Below are positions 1-12,584 of a stretch of DNA of 64,000 nt, piece by piece. The stretch is from contig CM071589.1 in the NCBI GenBank assembly GCA_036429605.1, positions 992,001-1,056,000 on the forward strand, written 5' to 3'. Source of the DNA: Cladobotryum mycophilum. Taxonomy: Eukaryota > Ascomycota > Sordariomycetes > Hypocreales > Hypocreaceae. The translations under genes and the position numbers were made by a program. Position 1 is the first letter of the stretch; each line of letters starts with the position of its first letter. Under the pieces are notes generated by a model. The model saw nothing but the letters and a program-made list of their open reading frames with translations, had not been told where the DNA came from and ran no database searches.

Positions 1-3000
1 GCACATTGTCTGGATTTCCACACCCGCCCCTGAAGTTTAATCTAGCGCTATGAATCTGAACCAGCTCTGTGGACATGAGTTTGTTCGCATGGTGAGATTG
101 TTTATTGCTGTTAACACGAGACCGTCTACTTGAGCTGGCTGACGCAGAGGCCAGCGTCCTCGCTAACCGAAATGTCTGATTGGGTGGACATTCCCACATC
201 CGTCCAAGCTCCGGGCAGAGTGTCTAAGCTCTCTGGACGCTGAGCCTCAATTCTTCAACGACGATACAGGTCAATATCGTAAGATTGGAGGATTTTGAAT
301 GCTCGGGAGGACCGAAAGAGTCTCCCCCTCCCACTCCCTCTCTTACCCCCACTCATCTGACCAATGAAGCTCGGATTGTATGTCGGCAAAAGACGTTTCC
401 GGCCAAATAGGAAGATGCAGCCTTGTTTTATTGACCGAGCATACACATGAAAGTGGCGGTATGAGTACTCGTAATAGCTTTTACCCATGGTGCATTGGCA
501 TTCCTCATGCACCAAACAATTTCTCTCTCTCTCTCTCTTTCTCTCAAGTTGGAAAAGCTTGTACGAAACAAGGCCAGGAAATGGGCGCCCGCAGCTACAA
601 ACGCACTCAAAAGCAGCGGTGACGGATCAAACAGATTTCGACCAATGCACATGAGTATTGCAATTAATACTACCCTCCAATCCTGGACTTGTGCCCGGCT
701 ATCGATGGCCCCCCTTGGAATGAGGGTGGGGAAGGGGGGGCGTGGTGTAGGTGTAAGTGTGAGTGCGAGTGTGAGTGTAAGTGTGCTACGAATACAACCT
801 TTACCCCCATGTGTGTCTTGCAGTCAAAATCGGCATCTCTAACTTGCCATGTGGGGGAATTTGCAACGCTGGACCAGGGTCACTTTCTGGAACAACGCCA
901 TGGCATCCTATTCATCGTGGTAGAACAAGTTTGGCAGTTCCTTGCAGCCGAAATTTCATCACGGCCAAATGGCGCTATTTCACGCTGTGCTCTTTGTGGC
1001 TGCCTTTGCCACAGTCTTCTTTTTACTCATAGGAAGCAGCAGCATGCAGAAGCAGTACAAGTCAAGGCTGTGGTGTGTCCCCGGATAGAATGTCCGCACA
1101 GTGGCCAGCTCACTCACCACATCGGTCACCGCTTCGACGCCAGAGAGGAAGTACTATATTCTACTCTCTCTTTGCCATACTCGAGATGCAAATTCTCAAG
1201 CGCACTCCCCCATCCGAACCACTCGTCCGGTACCAAGGTCGGTGAGCACACCCATGTCAATATTGCGGCCGGTCGGTCGTAAGTACTTTTTAGATAACTC
1301 CATGGAGAGAGAGACAGAGAGAGGGAGGGAGAGGAGCAGAGCCAAACGTTTCTGCCCCATTCAAGAGTCGGAGGTATGATGCCAAGGTTGAGTTGAATGA
1401 CTTGCACATTTTCCGTTGTTTGTATGCGTCACTTGTCTGTCGCACCGCCCAATCAAGGGTCGTTTGCAAGAGCCAAACAGTGAGCACGCACGCACACACA
1501 CACACACACTTCCCGTATGTCAAGCATTTCTCTCTCTGTCTCTCTCCATTCTCTCTCCAAGGCATGAGATACTCATCGACGACGTTTTCAGTGGCTTCAG
1601 ACTGCCAACAAGCCTTTCCCACTCAAAAAACGGGGCTGCAGTATTCCAGCGTTTGTCTCCCAGCACGTGCCCTTCAGCCTACGCGATGGTTATGTTGTTC
1701 CAGGATAACGACATGGGGGCGGCGTAATGCCCCGTCTGGAGGGTTGCCGGGGATTTCCTCTTTCTGCCAGGGAAATCTGCTCCTTGCCCTCCCTTGTGCT
1801 TCTCTCCTCCATCTTGTTCTGGCTATTCCCCACCTTTCCCCCCTCCCTTCCCTCAGCCGTTGTTGTTGGGGGGTTACACGAGGAGAGGCAGCATCTTTAC
1901 AGCGAAGATTTCTGGGTGACTCGTTAATAGAGCTCTGTATCACCTACTCTTGACCAACAAGTCCATCCACCCTGGCTCTAGGTGTACATTTTTCATGCCG
2001 CGTTCCACGGGGGAGGGTCTTAGTAACGTCGACTCTTACAGCAAATCTCTTGGGGGACATTTGGGAGGGGGTTATCGTTTAACTGTCCGTTGAGTTTGCT
2101 CCTTTTTTTTTTTGCCTCTGGCATGAATGCCCGGGGGATCGACTTGGAACTTGTTTGCACATTCGGCGACACCGATCTGCCAATGTTTTTTTTTTTTTTT
2201 GCTTGCTCAATGTTTTTTGACCAAATTTCTCTTCATCTTAGGTAACAGGAGGCCGCTTGCAGTGTGAGAGGGATGCCTGCCTACCACATTGCGGTGAGAA
2301 GAGATGAAGTGTCTGCATTGTGGACTGCAATACTGCCTCCGACCTGGGCTTGAAGGATGGGCAGGTACATGCGTGCTGCGCATGGTCTGGAACAAGCAAA
2401 CGAAATAATGGGTCTGGGCAGATACTTTTTAGTGAGCGCGGCGACCCTTGAACAGCAAGCATTTACAGTAGATGCACATGGGGGGGGGGAGAAAGTCGGG
2501 ACGAAGAAACATAGTGAAAGAGGCTGCGGGTGGCTTCAGTGTTACCGCATCTAATTCATTTTCCAGGGACCAATCTCAAACATCTGAGACCATAGGGCCA
2601 GGCCTGCAACTTGTTTAGGAGGGCCAGGAAAGCAGGCCCCAAGGTACTTGGCTGGGTCCAAGATCTCTTGCTACCCCTGGCTGTTTGTACATACCTCTCC
2701 CTTGCATCGGCAGCAAGGCCACCACCACCACCACCATGTCTGCTTTTTGCCATGCGCCGGCGATTGCATATGCACCTACCCGCAAGTACACCATTTACGC
2801 ACTCCCTCGTCACTAGACACTTGAGAGACAGAGAGAGAGAGAGAGGATTGTCTCCACTTCTTTTTTTGTAAACGGATCATCAGTCTACTACGTCGAGGGG
2901 ACACAGACAACAAGTTTGTCAGCTGCAGTGGCTGCTGTGTAGCGGAAGCATCTACGCAAAAGCTCAAGTCACTCTTGTCGAGCCTGGCCTCTGCAGAGTT

Positions 3001-3200
3001 TTGGTTGGAAATTATTGGATGGGATCCGCCGGGGGATGGAGCCCAGGCAAACAAAAAAACAAAGCAGGAGTCGAAACTGATTAAAAAGGCCGTACCTCTG
3101 AAGTACAACATCCCTTGATAGAGCCGTGGCCCTTTCTCCGGTCGACTGATTTCTTTTCTGATATTTCATCCCCTTTCCCTTTCAAAAGAAAAAGAAAAGC

Positions 3201-3252
<52 letters not shown>

Positions 3253-3784
3253 TCTCTCTCCTCATTCCACATTCTGTCTGTCCGTCTGCTGCCCTCTTGT
3301 TTGTCTTCGAGTTCAAGTACTTGTCTTACCAAGTGAAAGAAAAAAAGGTTCAAAACAACTTCCCTCGTCCTTCATTCTGACTTGTCTCGATTCACATTTG
3401 AAGCCCAAGGGGACACAGGGTTCAGTAGCGTGGTTCCTCTTTGTCTTTCGACCCAACCAGCTGTCACCACGGAAAGAGAGCTTTGCGGCTGTCAACGGAT
3501 CAAGCTGAAGTGAATAAGGCGGAGGGTCACTCGAGCAACCTCGCCAAGTTTGTTCACTTCACCTCGCCTCGCAACAAGACCTCTCGAAAAGAGGTGCCGG
3601 TCCTGGTTTATATAGCCAGACCATTATCCCGAGAAAAAAAACACAGGACAAAAACAATGGTTTCCCCAACCTGCTTCCCTCCCGTTGACATTAGACGGTA
3701 TTCCAACCGCGGTCTCCCCCTTACGTGGCGCCTTATCCAGTGGATAGAAGGATCACTACATATACACACCACGACCCGCGAGCC
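1..3784. other. Long upstream region without a recognised gene
   Basis: I see no reading frame here that looks like a real protein; the short open frames are low-complexity or overlap on both strands. The stretch has pyrimidine-rich tracts, a GTGAGTGC-type degenerate repeat near 750-785, CACACA near 1490-1510, and CT/GA microsatellites. It lies directly upstream of the Zn2Cys6 factor and may be its promoter and long 5' leader, which is an inference. Confidence 0.5.
3204..3262. repeat. (TC)n microsatellite
   Basis: A nearly perfect run of TC dinucleotides about 55 bp long with one CCC interruption, roughly 530 bp upstream of the transcription factor start. Shorter CT or GA runs occur at 521-545, 1306-1330 and 2829-2845. 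Polypyrimidine tracts are common in promoters of filamentous fungi. Confidence 0.9.
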
Positions 3785-5222
3785 ATGATGAGTGAACGGG
3801 ATTCCATGCACGATGAGCCGTCGACCCAGAGGAAGAGAATCGCTGTTGCGGTAAGTTTTCTCTTTCTCTCTTTGATGATGATGTGGATTCATATCTCAAA
3901 CATGAGGCCATGGTAGACTAACAGATGTATTAGTGTGGCCGTTGCCGTAAGAGGAAGATTCGTTGTACTGGTGATAACGGCACCGGCCAACCATGCCTCA
4001 ACTGCAAGAATGCTGGATTCGAGCCTTGTCAATTCCTCAGGGTACGACCATGCACGCATTCAAACACCAACAAGAGTCCAAGGAACTGACATCATTCTCT
4101 CACACAGGTCGCATCCCAAGAAACAACCTTTGCTTACAATGTCGACATGTCTCGACATTATCAAGCCCGAGGATCATCAATGGTCCCTCCCGGCCCTTCC
4201 TCCTCTTCCTCCATGACGTCTTATGTCGATGCTTTGTCTATGCTCGGTAGCGAAGCCCCGTCGTATAGGAACGGCTCAGCTTATGCTTACAACGGCAGAT
4301 CGGTGTATCCCGTTTCTGGAATCCCCAGCGGATATGCTGAAGATGGTATTGACTATTCCACGTATCAACAGCAGCAACAGGCACATCAGCAGCAAACACC
4401 ACCGACGCAGCAAACACCAACGCAACAATCGCAACAGCAACCGCAGCCTCAGACACCGCAGCAACAGCAGCAACCCCAGTCTTACCAAACGGTCCCGGAG
4501 ACTAGCTACATGATGAGCTATCGAGTGGCCCCAAGCACGGCACCGCCAGCAAAGGCATCGAGCAACAGTGCCTTGTATGTTGAATCGGAGCCGAGTTACA
4601 GCTATGCCAGTGGATCCTCGGCAGCTAGTCTAGTCCATCGCCCTGTGTCTAGCACCACCGATTCTAGCAGCTACTCTTTCCAGGGTGGGTTCTCCAACTC
4701 GTTTGCCAGTGGTGACAGAGTGCTACCCACGCCGACTCCCAGACCACTGTCAACCACTGGACAGCACCCATACCGCGCAGAGTCCATCTCCTCTGGCTAC
4801 AGCAAGACTTCCCAGTCTTCTAATGGGGGATCGTCCCCTGCCCCCTTTCGGACGCGGCCGCCCACTACAACAGCTATGAGAACTCTCCCATGCCAACGTC
4901 TTACCCATCTACTTCGCTCTCGTCCCACACCTCGCGCCAGAATGATGTCTACACCACTTCTGCTCCCTCGCAGTCGGAAGCGTCCCTCCCGACAAATGAT
5001 GAGCCGCTGCGAGCCACTGCTCCCGAGCTCACCTACAAGTACCAAGACACGACTGGTCACTACCGAAGTACCTACAATGACAACCTGAGGTACAGTGGCA
5101 GTGCCCACTCGTATCTACCGCCGACCCATGGCCATGCTACTTCATACATGGTTGGCGGAGATGTGTCTGCAGCCCCAATGGAACCCGAACGCAAGCCCGA
5201 TATTCACTCAATGCGATCCTGA
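3785..5222 (+). CDS. Zn(II)2Cys6 transcription factor (one apparent frameshift)
   Basis: Fungal binuclear zinc-cluster regulator, expected to bind DNA in the nucleus. I read three exons: 3785-3850, 3934-4041 and 4108-5222. The zinc cluster fills exon 2: CGRCRKRKIRC, then PCLNC, then a last Cys at FEPC, giving the six-cysteine spacing. It sits at the extreme N-terminus after a basic TQRKR stretch. Exon 3 is low-complexity: a Gln/Pro-rich tract at 4366-4488, then a Ser/Tyr/Thr-rich tail. No fungal-specific middle homology region is visible. Frame 1 stays sensible up to about 4840, and the plausible C-terminus (HYNSYENSPMP onward) lies in another frame. One extra C in the five-C run at 4841-4845 joins them and gives 429 residues. 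A 41-bp GT-AG intron (4833-4873) would also restore frame but is too short and has a poor donor. The target genes are unknown. Confidence 0.85.
4366..4488 (+). repeat. Glutamine-rich CAG/CAA coding repeat
   Basis: Imperfect CAA/CAG codon repeat within exon 3 of the zinc-cluster factor, encoding Gln runs mixed with Pro and Thr. Such tracts often act as activation domains and vary in length between strains. Confidence 0.85.
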
Positions 5223-8076
5223 AGATGGCACTGCAGTAGCGGTCAAGCCCTCTTTTCTTTCTTTCGTTATGGGGTTGGGGTGTTTGGTGTGTTCCTTTTC
5301 TGTTTGACGCAATTCATTTTTTCCATTACCAATTTCGCCTCTGTGCGCTCTTCTCTAGCCTCTCGGGATATCCTGGCGGTGTATGTACGTGTGCTTTGCA
5401 GCGCAGCAAAACGGTCCCCCCCCCCATCGTGGGATCTTCCTCATCGGAACGGCGGCGCCACTTGCAGGGCTGAAAGCATCTGCATTCACTCACGAAAATG
5501 AGGCGCGTCTGCAAGGGCATCAAACCTCTTCGGCCAACACGTGGCAGGATGGACACCCGGCGGGACGCCACCTCGTGTTCCCTTTCCGATGGCTGGGCAG
5601 GGCAGATAGAGAGAGAGGGTGAGAGATGCGCCCATCATTTAACGGCGTTTGACGGGAGTGGCCTCCCTTGGATCCCTAGCTGGGAAACTCGATGAGGTGG
5701 GAAGCACATACATGAAGTGGCTTATGCCATTGGATGGGCTTTCACATCCGTTGACCTTGCGGATTTTACGAGATTTAAAAAAAAACAGGGCGAAACTGGC
5801 CCCAGGAGTACGGGTCTGCAAAGAGAATTTTGTCGCTTGTGTGTGTGTGTGTTTTTTTCTAATAATAACTGCTGTTTTATTTTTGGCTTTTCATCTTTCT
5901 TTCTTTCTACACCGCTGATCTTCTCTTTTATCCTTTCACTTTCTGCTTCGTCTTACCCCCCTCCCCTTATGGGGTCATTTTTTCTCTTGGAGTTCTTGCT
6001 TTTCGTATGTTGGTGGTTGGTGTTTGAGTTTATTGGTTTTTTTTTTGGTATTTTCTTCTTCTTTGCATTTGCGCAGAAACGAAAATTGAAAGCTGTCAGG
6101 GGTTGCGTTAGAGAGAGAGAGCAGAATGCTGTCTTCCATCATCGTGGTGTGAGCCAAAGCTGGGACAAGGGGAAAAAAGGCAACCAACTAACAAAAAAAT
6201 TCGGGATAACGGAAAAGTTTGACAAAAGAAAACATTTCTTGGATTGATTGGAGCACCTGGTGAAGTTGAAGCAAAAGGACGAAAAAGAAATTGGGTGAAA
6301 AAGGAAGTGAGTTTGATGTTTAGGACTTCTTCTGGAGTCCATGTACATGAGATGATAATCCACTATGGATGGTGAAGGCTTGGTCTCGTTTCTCTTTCTT
6401 TGTTTCATTACTGGGGATGTAATTACTGGGGCAGTGGGGGAATGTGGGTTGAGGGGAAGGGACTGCTTGTTTCCTAACGCTGGGACTGAGCTGAATTGGC
6501 GGTGGACCTGCATTGGGGGGGGGATGGTGATGTTGGTTGGACAAAATATCATGGCAGTTTCCGATGGGTGGGAAACTGGGAGAGACTTGGGGATCTGTGG
6601 TTGTCCGCCCCTCTCCCTTTGCAGGCAGAAGAGTTGAGACAGACAGATTGGAAGAAACTGGGGTGTGTGGACAAGGTGAAGAGCAAGAGACTAGACTGGG
6701 CCATGACCAATCCCGTGCGAGATGTACATAGAAACATATCGAGGGTAATACAAACGAGAGAGTTCTTTTTTGTCCTCCTTTACACCCCCTTCTTCTTTTT
6801 CCCCCTCTTTCCTTCAAGTACCGAGGATGGATGTCTAGACTAGGCATGGGCTTGATTACAAGTGACGATATGTCTCTAAATGAGAGAGACAAATAAGGTA
6901 GAGAGTGAAAGTGTGTGTGTGCTGTTTTGTGTGCTGGTGGGTGGGTTTATGGCTACACAACAGACGCCATTGAGGCAACGATCCCCCCTTCATTTTGTTT
7001 CACATGGGGTAAGTCCCTCTTTTTTTATGATCAAGTCGCTTGCCGTTGATGAAGCTTGGGGCGGTAGGGAACGGATGATTCCGCGGTAGATGACTTGTGA
7101 GAGGGAAAGGGGATGGCGTAACGTGGGATGGGAGATGTCAAAGGGGATTGGTGAAAGTACGAGACTTGTACGTCGATGGGCCCTGGGGGTGGGGGAGTGA
7201 ATCAGTGAAGTACAATGCTGGATAGAGAGAGAGAGGGAGAGATAAGGAAGGGGAAAGGCTGTTTGAGGCGGTGGGACGGGGAGAGGGAAGAAGAGTGTTG
7301 GACGAAATGAGGGAAGGGAAGGGGAGGTTGCATTTGATGGGCGCGCGGGGAGGGGAGGGGGTGAAGGTAATGAGGTAATACGAGGTACGGGTGGGACGGA
7401 AGAAACGGTAATGTACTGTAGAGTTACGGTGACGTTGTTTTTTTGATACCAAGACGAATAATAAAAGGTTGGACATTTATGGGAGAGTTTTCTGTTTGAG
7501 TTGCGGTGTTTGGGAGGGGGAGGGAAAGGGAAGGGAAGGGAAAGGGGGGAGGGGGGATGTTATACGTGGGAGAGGCGTGTGGTACTTTGGGGGGACACGA
7601 CTTGGTTGAAAGGAAGCATATGGATGGCTATCTTTTGTTGCTGTTGTTATTGGTGGTTGGTTGTTGTTGTTGTTGTTGTTGTTGTTGTCGCCTGGGGGTA
7701 TGTATCGAGGGAGTACGATACTAAAGTAGGTACGTTACTATCGTTGCATATTCCAAGTGGATATAGATAAACATGGTAGGTGCCTGAATGACCAGTAGAA
7801 TGACCGTAGAGGGCCACGTATACGTCCTTCGTTGAGTGGGTTACACAGAGTGGCTGCTTGACCAACATGTGGGAAATCAGGTGCAGGGTCACGGATGCAA
7901 GAGGGAGAGAGAAGTAATATCCGTTTTGTTCTCTTTATTTTTTTCACACCGCAAGATTGAACGATACGTTTGCATCAAACGGTACATGTTGCGTTGCTTT
8001 GCAAAGATAGGTAGGCGGGCAGGTAGGTAGGTAGGTAAGTGTACCTAGTATGCCCACACACAAATGATTCCCCACT
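5223..8076. other. Gene-free spacer with simple repeats
   Basis: No convincing coding region. Contents are T-rich tracts near 5850-6060, G-rich purine tracts at 7170-7360 and 7510-7560, a (GTT)n run at 7651-7688 and GGTA repeats at 8010-8038. The G/A-rich strand produces several long but compositionally biased open frames that I discount. Confidence 0.6.
7651..7688. repeat. (GTT)n microsatellite
   Basis: About ten consecutive GTT units in a spacer. No gene recognised around it. Confidence 0.9.
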
Positions 8077-8962
8077 TCATCCAAAGACTCGCCGGCTTAG
8101 GACCGTTTGCTGCAGCTGTAAGATTCCGGCCTGGACGCCATCGACAATGTATACGCCCTTTGCCCTTTCCCGCCCATAGACCTCGAGGGCGACGGACCGG
8201 ATGATGTCCTGCAGACCCGCCATGCCGCCGCAGCCCATGACGACGCAGGTTACCTCCCCGGCGTTGAGGAGCTGCCTGGTGGCCTGCTCCAGCCTTGCTC
8301 TGACATCCTCTGGGGATACGGTGTGGAAGTCTCCTGCTGTGAGGCCGGTGGAAAAGACGCCGGTGAAGTTGCGGTTGCCTGAAGTGGAGGAGGGAGCCTG
8401 GCCGAGAAAGTCTGCTACGCCGTTGGAGAGGTGAGTTTCCCAAAACTCGCCGGTGGTGACTATGCCCCATTGCTGTGTAGTACTTGGTGGCGGGAGTAGG
8501 GATAGAGAAGTCAGGATGCTGGCTTCAAAGATGCCGGTTACGGGGATGGTCAGAGACTCGGACAGTGTGGCGACCAGAGTGTGAACGCTGAAGCATGCAA
8601 CGAGGACGGCATCATATATTCCAGAGTGGAGGTTTTGATGTAAAAGAGCATCACGTAGAACAGCCTCAGAGCTAGCTTGAATGTCAAGGTCGTTGTTGAT
8701 ACTGGCGGGAGAAGGAGACGGAGCCGTATAAGCGTCGAATGTAACAGACTCGAGACGAAGTCGTCAGCAAGGTGTTATTTTATTGTATGGAAATTCTATC
8801 GTATGGAATGTGGTAATTTTTGGGCTTATTTACAGGTGTTATTGATGTGATTCTTTTGGCGGCAGTTTCCATGCCGTAGGTCATGGAGGTTGAAGAATTG
8901 GGATTGAGAAGAAGGATGTGGATGTTGCTGCTTGGCTGAGCTGCGATGACGGGTTCTGCCAT
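8077..8962 (-). CDS. Hydantoin / Asp-Glu racemase family protein (DCG1-like)
   Basis: Cofactor-independent racemase family enzyme, cytosolic by prediction; relatives racemise hydantoins or act in allantoin-related nitrogen metabolism (yeast DCG1). Two exons on the minus strand: 8834-8962 and 8077-8748, with an 85-bp intron starting GTAAAT and ending CGAG. The product is 266 aa, normal for the family. Near the N-terminus it has ILLLNPNSSTSMT, the typical nucleating motif. The two catalytic cysteines of the family appear as Cys95 (VLVACFS) and Cys216 (VVMGCGGMAG). Exon 2 has no ATG near its beginning, so a start-codon scan misses most of the gene. It is divergent from ARP2, with about 470 bp between the start codons. 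The exact substrate cannot be told from sequence. Confidence 0.88.
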
Positions 8963-9214
8963 GACGTAGTAAGGATTGTGAACACTTTTTGAGAATTCTT
9001 TTTCTTCAAGGAATGTGCAAGTGAAATAGTATACGAGGTCAGATTCAAATTGAAAACAAATAAATGAACATGGCCCAATTCAACACATCATATGTTTTTC
9101 TCTAGATATATAGATAGATGGTGGTGTAGTTGCAGTCCCAAGCTTCATCAGAGCTCTGGAGCTTAGATAGACAGACTACTAGCCTGTTAGTGCTGAGCCA
9201 CCTCGCGCGGGGTG

Positions 9215-9222
9215 TCACGTGA
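9215..9222. promoter_or_regulatory. TCACGTGA palindrome (E-box type)
   Basis: A perfect 8-bp palindrome with a CACGTG core in the bidirectional spacer between the racemase and ARP2 starts. It is a typical bHLH factor site. Functional use is inferred from position only. Confidence 0.4.
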
Positions 9223-9430
9223 TGCCATACTAAGCCACCTCTGGCTTGACGAACTGACGACAACGGGGCCGTATGGGAACCCCACCATCGACCACTGACA
9301 ACGACGCCTCCACCCGGCCTGAAGCTGCTGCAACACGCTGCCACCTGTAGCAGCATCTTTCTCTACCCTCCTCGCCTGACTTCGCCTTGTGTCTTTTGTC
9401 TGTAAAGCTTCTAATTGATTCACCGCAGAC

Positions 9431-10777
9431 ATGGTCGCTCCTATTGGTACGTCGAAACTCATCAGCCTGCTTCTCCTGAAGCTCCGGGGCCAAGCTATTC
9501 GAACCTCAATAGTAAGCGTTGCTGACCTGGCTTTCCCGCCTCTTCTCCTCTAGTCCTCGACGGCGGTACTGGTTTCCTCAAAGTGGGATACGCCGCCCAG
9601 AACTTCCCCGAACACCAATACCCTTCCATCGTCGGCCGACCAATCCTCCGAACCGAGGAGCAAAGCAGCAGCAATGTGGTCATCAAGGACATCATGTGCG
9701 GTGACGAGGCGTCGGCGGCCCGGATGAGCCTCCAGATCAGCTACCCGATGGAGAACGGCATTGTCAAGAATTGGGAGGACATGCAGCAGCTCTGGGACTA
9801 TACATTCTACGAGAAGCTCAAGGTCGATACAAAGGGGCAAAAGATCCTGTTGACGGAGCCGCCCATGAACCCCCTGAAGAACCGGGAGAAGATGTGCGAG
9901 GTCATGTTTGAGAGATATGGCTTTGGTGGAGTCTATGTTGCTATCCAGGCCGTGCTTGCGTTATATGCACAGGGTAAGCTTATCTCGGGACATTTGGCGT
10001 CGTCCCAGGATTGGCCGTTTCGTCTACTAACGCACGACTGCTTCTAGGTCTTAGCTCTGGTGTCGTCGTCGACTCTGGTGACGGTGTCACTCATATTGTC
10101 CCCGTCTACGAATCAGTCGTACTGAACCATCTTACCAAGCGATTAGACGTTGCCGGTCGCGATGTTACGCGAAACCTGATCAACCTCCTCCTTCGCCGCG
10201 GTTACGCCCTCAACCGAACTGCCGATTTCGAGACTGTCCGTCAGATCAAGGAGAAGCTTTGCTACGTTTCATACGATTTGGAGCTCGATAAGCGTTTGAG
10301 CGAGGATACAACAGTGCTGGTCGAGGACTATACTCTTCCCGATGGCCGTGTCATCCGTGTTGGCAGCGAGCGATTCGAGGCTCCCGAGTGCCTGTTCCAG
10401 CCCCACCTTGTCGACAACGAATCTCCCGGCCTTGGCGAGTTCCTCTTCAACACCATCCAGTCTGCCGACGTCGACATCCGAGCATCCCTCTTCAAGGCTA
10501 TTGTGCTCTCTGGCGGCAGTAGCATGTACCCCGGTCTGCCCTCGCGACTGGAAAAGGAACTGAAGCAGCTGTGGTTGACCCGAGCGCTTCAGGGCAACCC
10601 GGAGCGACTGAGCAAGTTCAAGGTGCGGATAGAAGATCCCCCCGGAGAAGGCACATGGTTTTCCTGGGAGGAGCCGTGCTGGCCAACATTATGGCCAACA
10701 ATGAGAGCATGTGGGTGACCAAGGCCGAGTGGGACGAACAGGGAGTTCGTGCTTTGGAGAAGCTTGGGCCGCGATAG
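9431..10777 (+). CDS. arp2: Actin-related protein 2 (Arp2/3 complex subunit; one apparent frameshift)
   Basis: Subunit of the Arp2/3 complex that nucleates branched actin at endocytic patches. Exons are 9431-9446, 9554-9973 and 10048-10777; the introns begin GTACGT and GTAAGC. The protein starts [19 protein letters not shown] and carries the actin-fold nucleotide motifs, including [18 protein letters not shown] and [14 protein letters not shown]. After KVRIEDPP the frame leaves the family sequence: the expected [17 protein letters not shown] lies one frame away. A six-C run at 10638-10643 sits exactly at the switch. With seven Cs the product is 388 aa, the usual ARP2 length. The gene is highly conserved and essential in yeast, so an assembly error is far likelier than inactivation. 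The last exon uses the stop at 10775-10777. Confidence 0.95.
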
Positions 10778-12445
10778 GGGAAATATTTCCTTGCAGTGGT
10801 GATGATGATATTATCGAAAGAACTTGCAGATAGCGACGCTGTTGATTAGAGGTGTTATTAAAAGGATTATTATTATTATTATTATTGATGATGACTCGAA
10901 ATTTGATGACTGTCTCGGCGGTTCTGCGTTAGAAGAGGTCCCACGTGGATCATGATGGCTGCCTCATGTTTCACCACACACGGGTACATCAGCCTAATCA
11001 AAATCAATTATACATATCCATTATGGACAGCAAACAATATTTGAAGGATTTAGGAAATAGCTCGCATGATCAATCAGACTTGGTGCGAAAGAGAGTTCCA
11101 TCGCCGCCTGGAGATGGCATCGCGGGTGGCTTAGTCATCAGGCTATGACCACTTCCATTGGAGAGAGTGTGCCACACAAACGTTAGCCATGACCGTGGAT
11201 GAGTTTGTTGATGAACTCCTCAAGCTTAGCCATCTTCACCTCACGGACAGGCTATTTGTTTTAGCCTCGTTGTAACTTTTTTGTTCTTCTATTCGCTGTT
11301 TCGATTTCTCCGCCCTTCTCCGAGACCTTGTTGCCTCGTTTTGGCGCTCATCGCGGCTCAACACTTTGGCTCAGCTGAAGCGTGGACGATCCTACATACT
11401 GTAACGAGTATTACAGCGCGTGCGAATACGATACTACCACGTATCTATTCTGGGGGTACTTCCATGTGTGCCAGTTCATTTCAGTCCAGTCCAGTCCATT
11501 TGGTAACGAGAATTAAATAGCTACTGGGTGGTGTTTGCGTCACCAGGCGTCGCTTGATAGGTGGCATCATAACCTAGAAAGAAAGCACAAGTATCAGATC
11601 ACCAAGTTACAAGCAGTAGACTTGAATAAATACTGCAGCGAATTTATCCCCCGACGAAGGCGCGCACTGAACAGCCAGCGCGGGTATTGGTGCTGGTGGT
11701 GCTGCAACAGGGCTTGGGTGCTCCACACTGCAATCTCTCTTCATCCCCCTCAGCGCTGTCTTGGGTTATCCTTGGGGGGTCGAGCGAGGCATGACAGTGG
11801 TTGGCTGGCTTGTTTGATTCGATGACAATAACCTGCAGAAAACTACGGAGACAACCAACGAACTAGACGGCGTGGCAAAAGAGGAGAGACAATAGTTTGT
11901 GTTTTGTTCTGAGTGATACTTACTCTTTCAAGATTGTCTTGCAGCGACATCAGGAGACACAATCGACACGTTTACCAGCAAAAAAAAAGTACCGGCGAGT
12001 TTTGTGGTTGGTTCTCTTTTTTCGGCGGATTGACACACTTGTTAGGCTGTCCTGTACAGTAGCCTGCTGGACGGACTGGGGGAGACTGAGACTGAGCTCC
12101 ATCATCTCCATCATCGTTGCCGTCGTCGTCGTCCCGTTTACGGAGCATACTCCGTGGTCAGCAAAGCAAGCATCAGTCATCCCTGGGGGCCTCGGACTCG
12201 GACGGACACTACTCAAGTCCAAACGCACGTGCACGTCTTATCTCGGGTGTGTGTGTCGCGCATAGTGTTCAACCACCCGCACAAACACGATACCAATTAC
12301 GCGTTGGGCGGGCTGGTTTGGCGGTGGTGGATTCCGACGTTTCCTTGTCTCCATCGGAATCTCCAGCCTACGGCATAATATTACCATCACACACACGCAC
12401 CACACACTCGCTTGCTCCAAGCCAAGGAGAGGAGGCTACACAGGC
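10778..12445. other. Intergenic spacer
   Basis: No recognisable gene. It holds an (ATT)n run at 10867-10886, a short AGTCC repeat near 11480-11500 and GTCGTC triplets near 12120. The second half is probably promoter and leader of the downstream kinase gene. Confidence 0.5.
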
Positions 12446-12584
12446 ATGCCCATGAGCCTAACGAATCCGCCGACGGGGACCTCGGGGCCTGGATCCGGCA
12501 ATGCAGCCGGCGGCGGAAGCGGCGTCGGCAGCAGCTTAAGGGGCCAACAGACCTTAAAGCGGAATGCCCAGGCGGCCTTTGAAG
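12446..12584 (+). CDS. Candidate upstream coding exon of unknown gene
   Basis: An ATG-started frame rich in Gly and Ser ends at a possible donor (GAAG then GTGCGT at 12585). Its composition is protein-like, but I found no acceptor that joins it in frame to the kinase start at 13237. It may be a 5' exon of the kinase gene, an upstream ORF, or chance. Confidence 0.22.

Noticed and set aside
4833..4873. 41-bp intron as explanation of the zinc-factor frame change
   Set aside because: It restores frame, but 41 bp is below the usual minimum and the donor GTCCCC is poor. The C-run explanation matches three other genes.
8045..8470. 141-aa Arg/His-rich frame
   Set aside because: Shadow of the racemase gene in another frame on the same strand.
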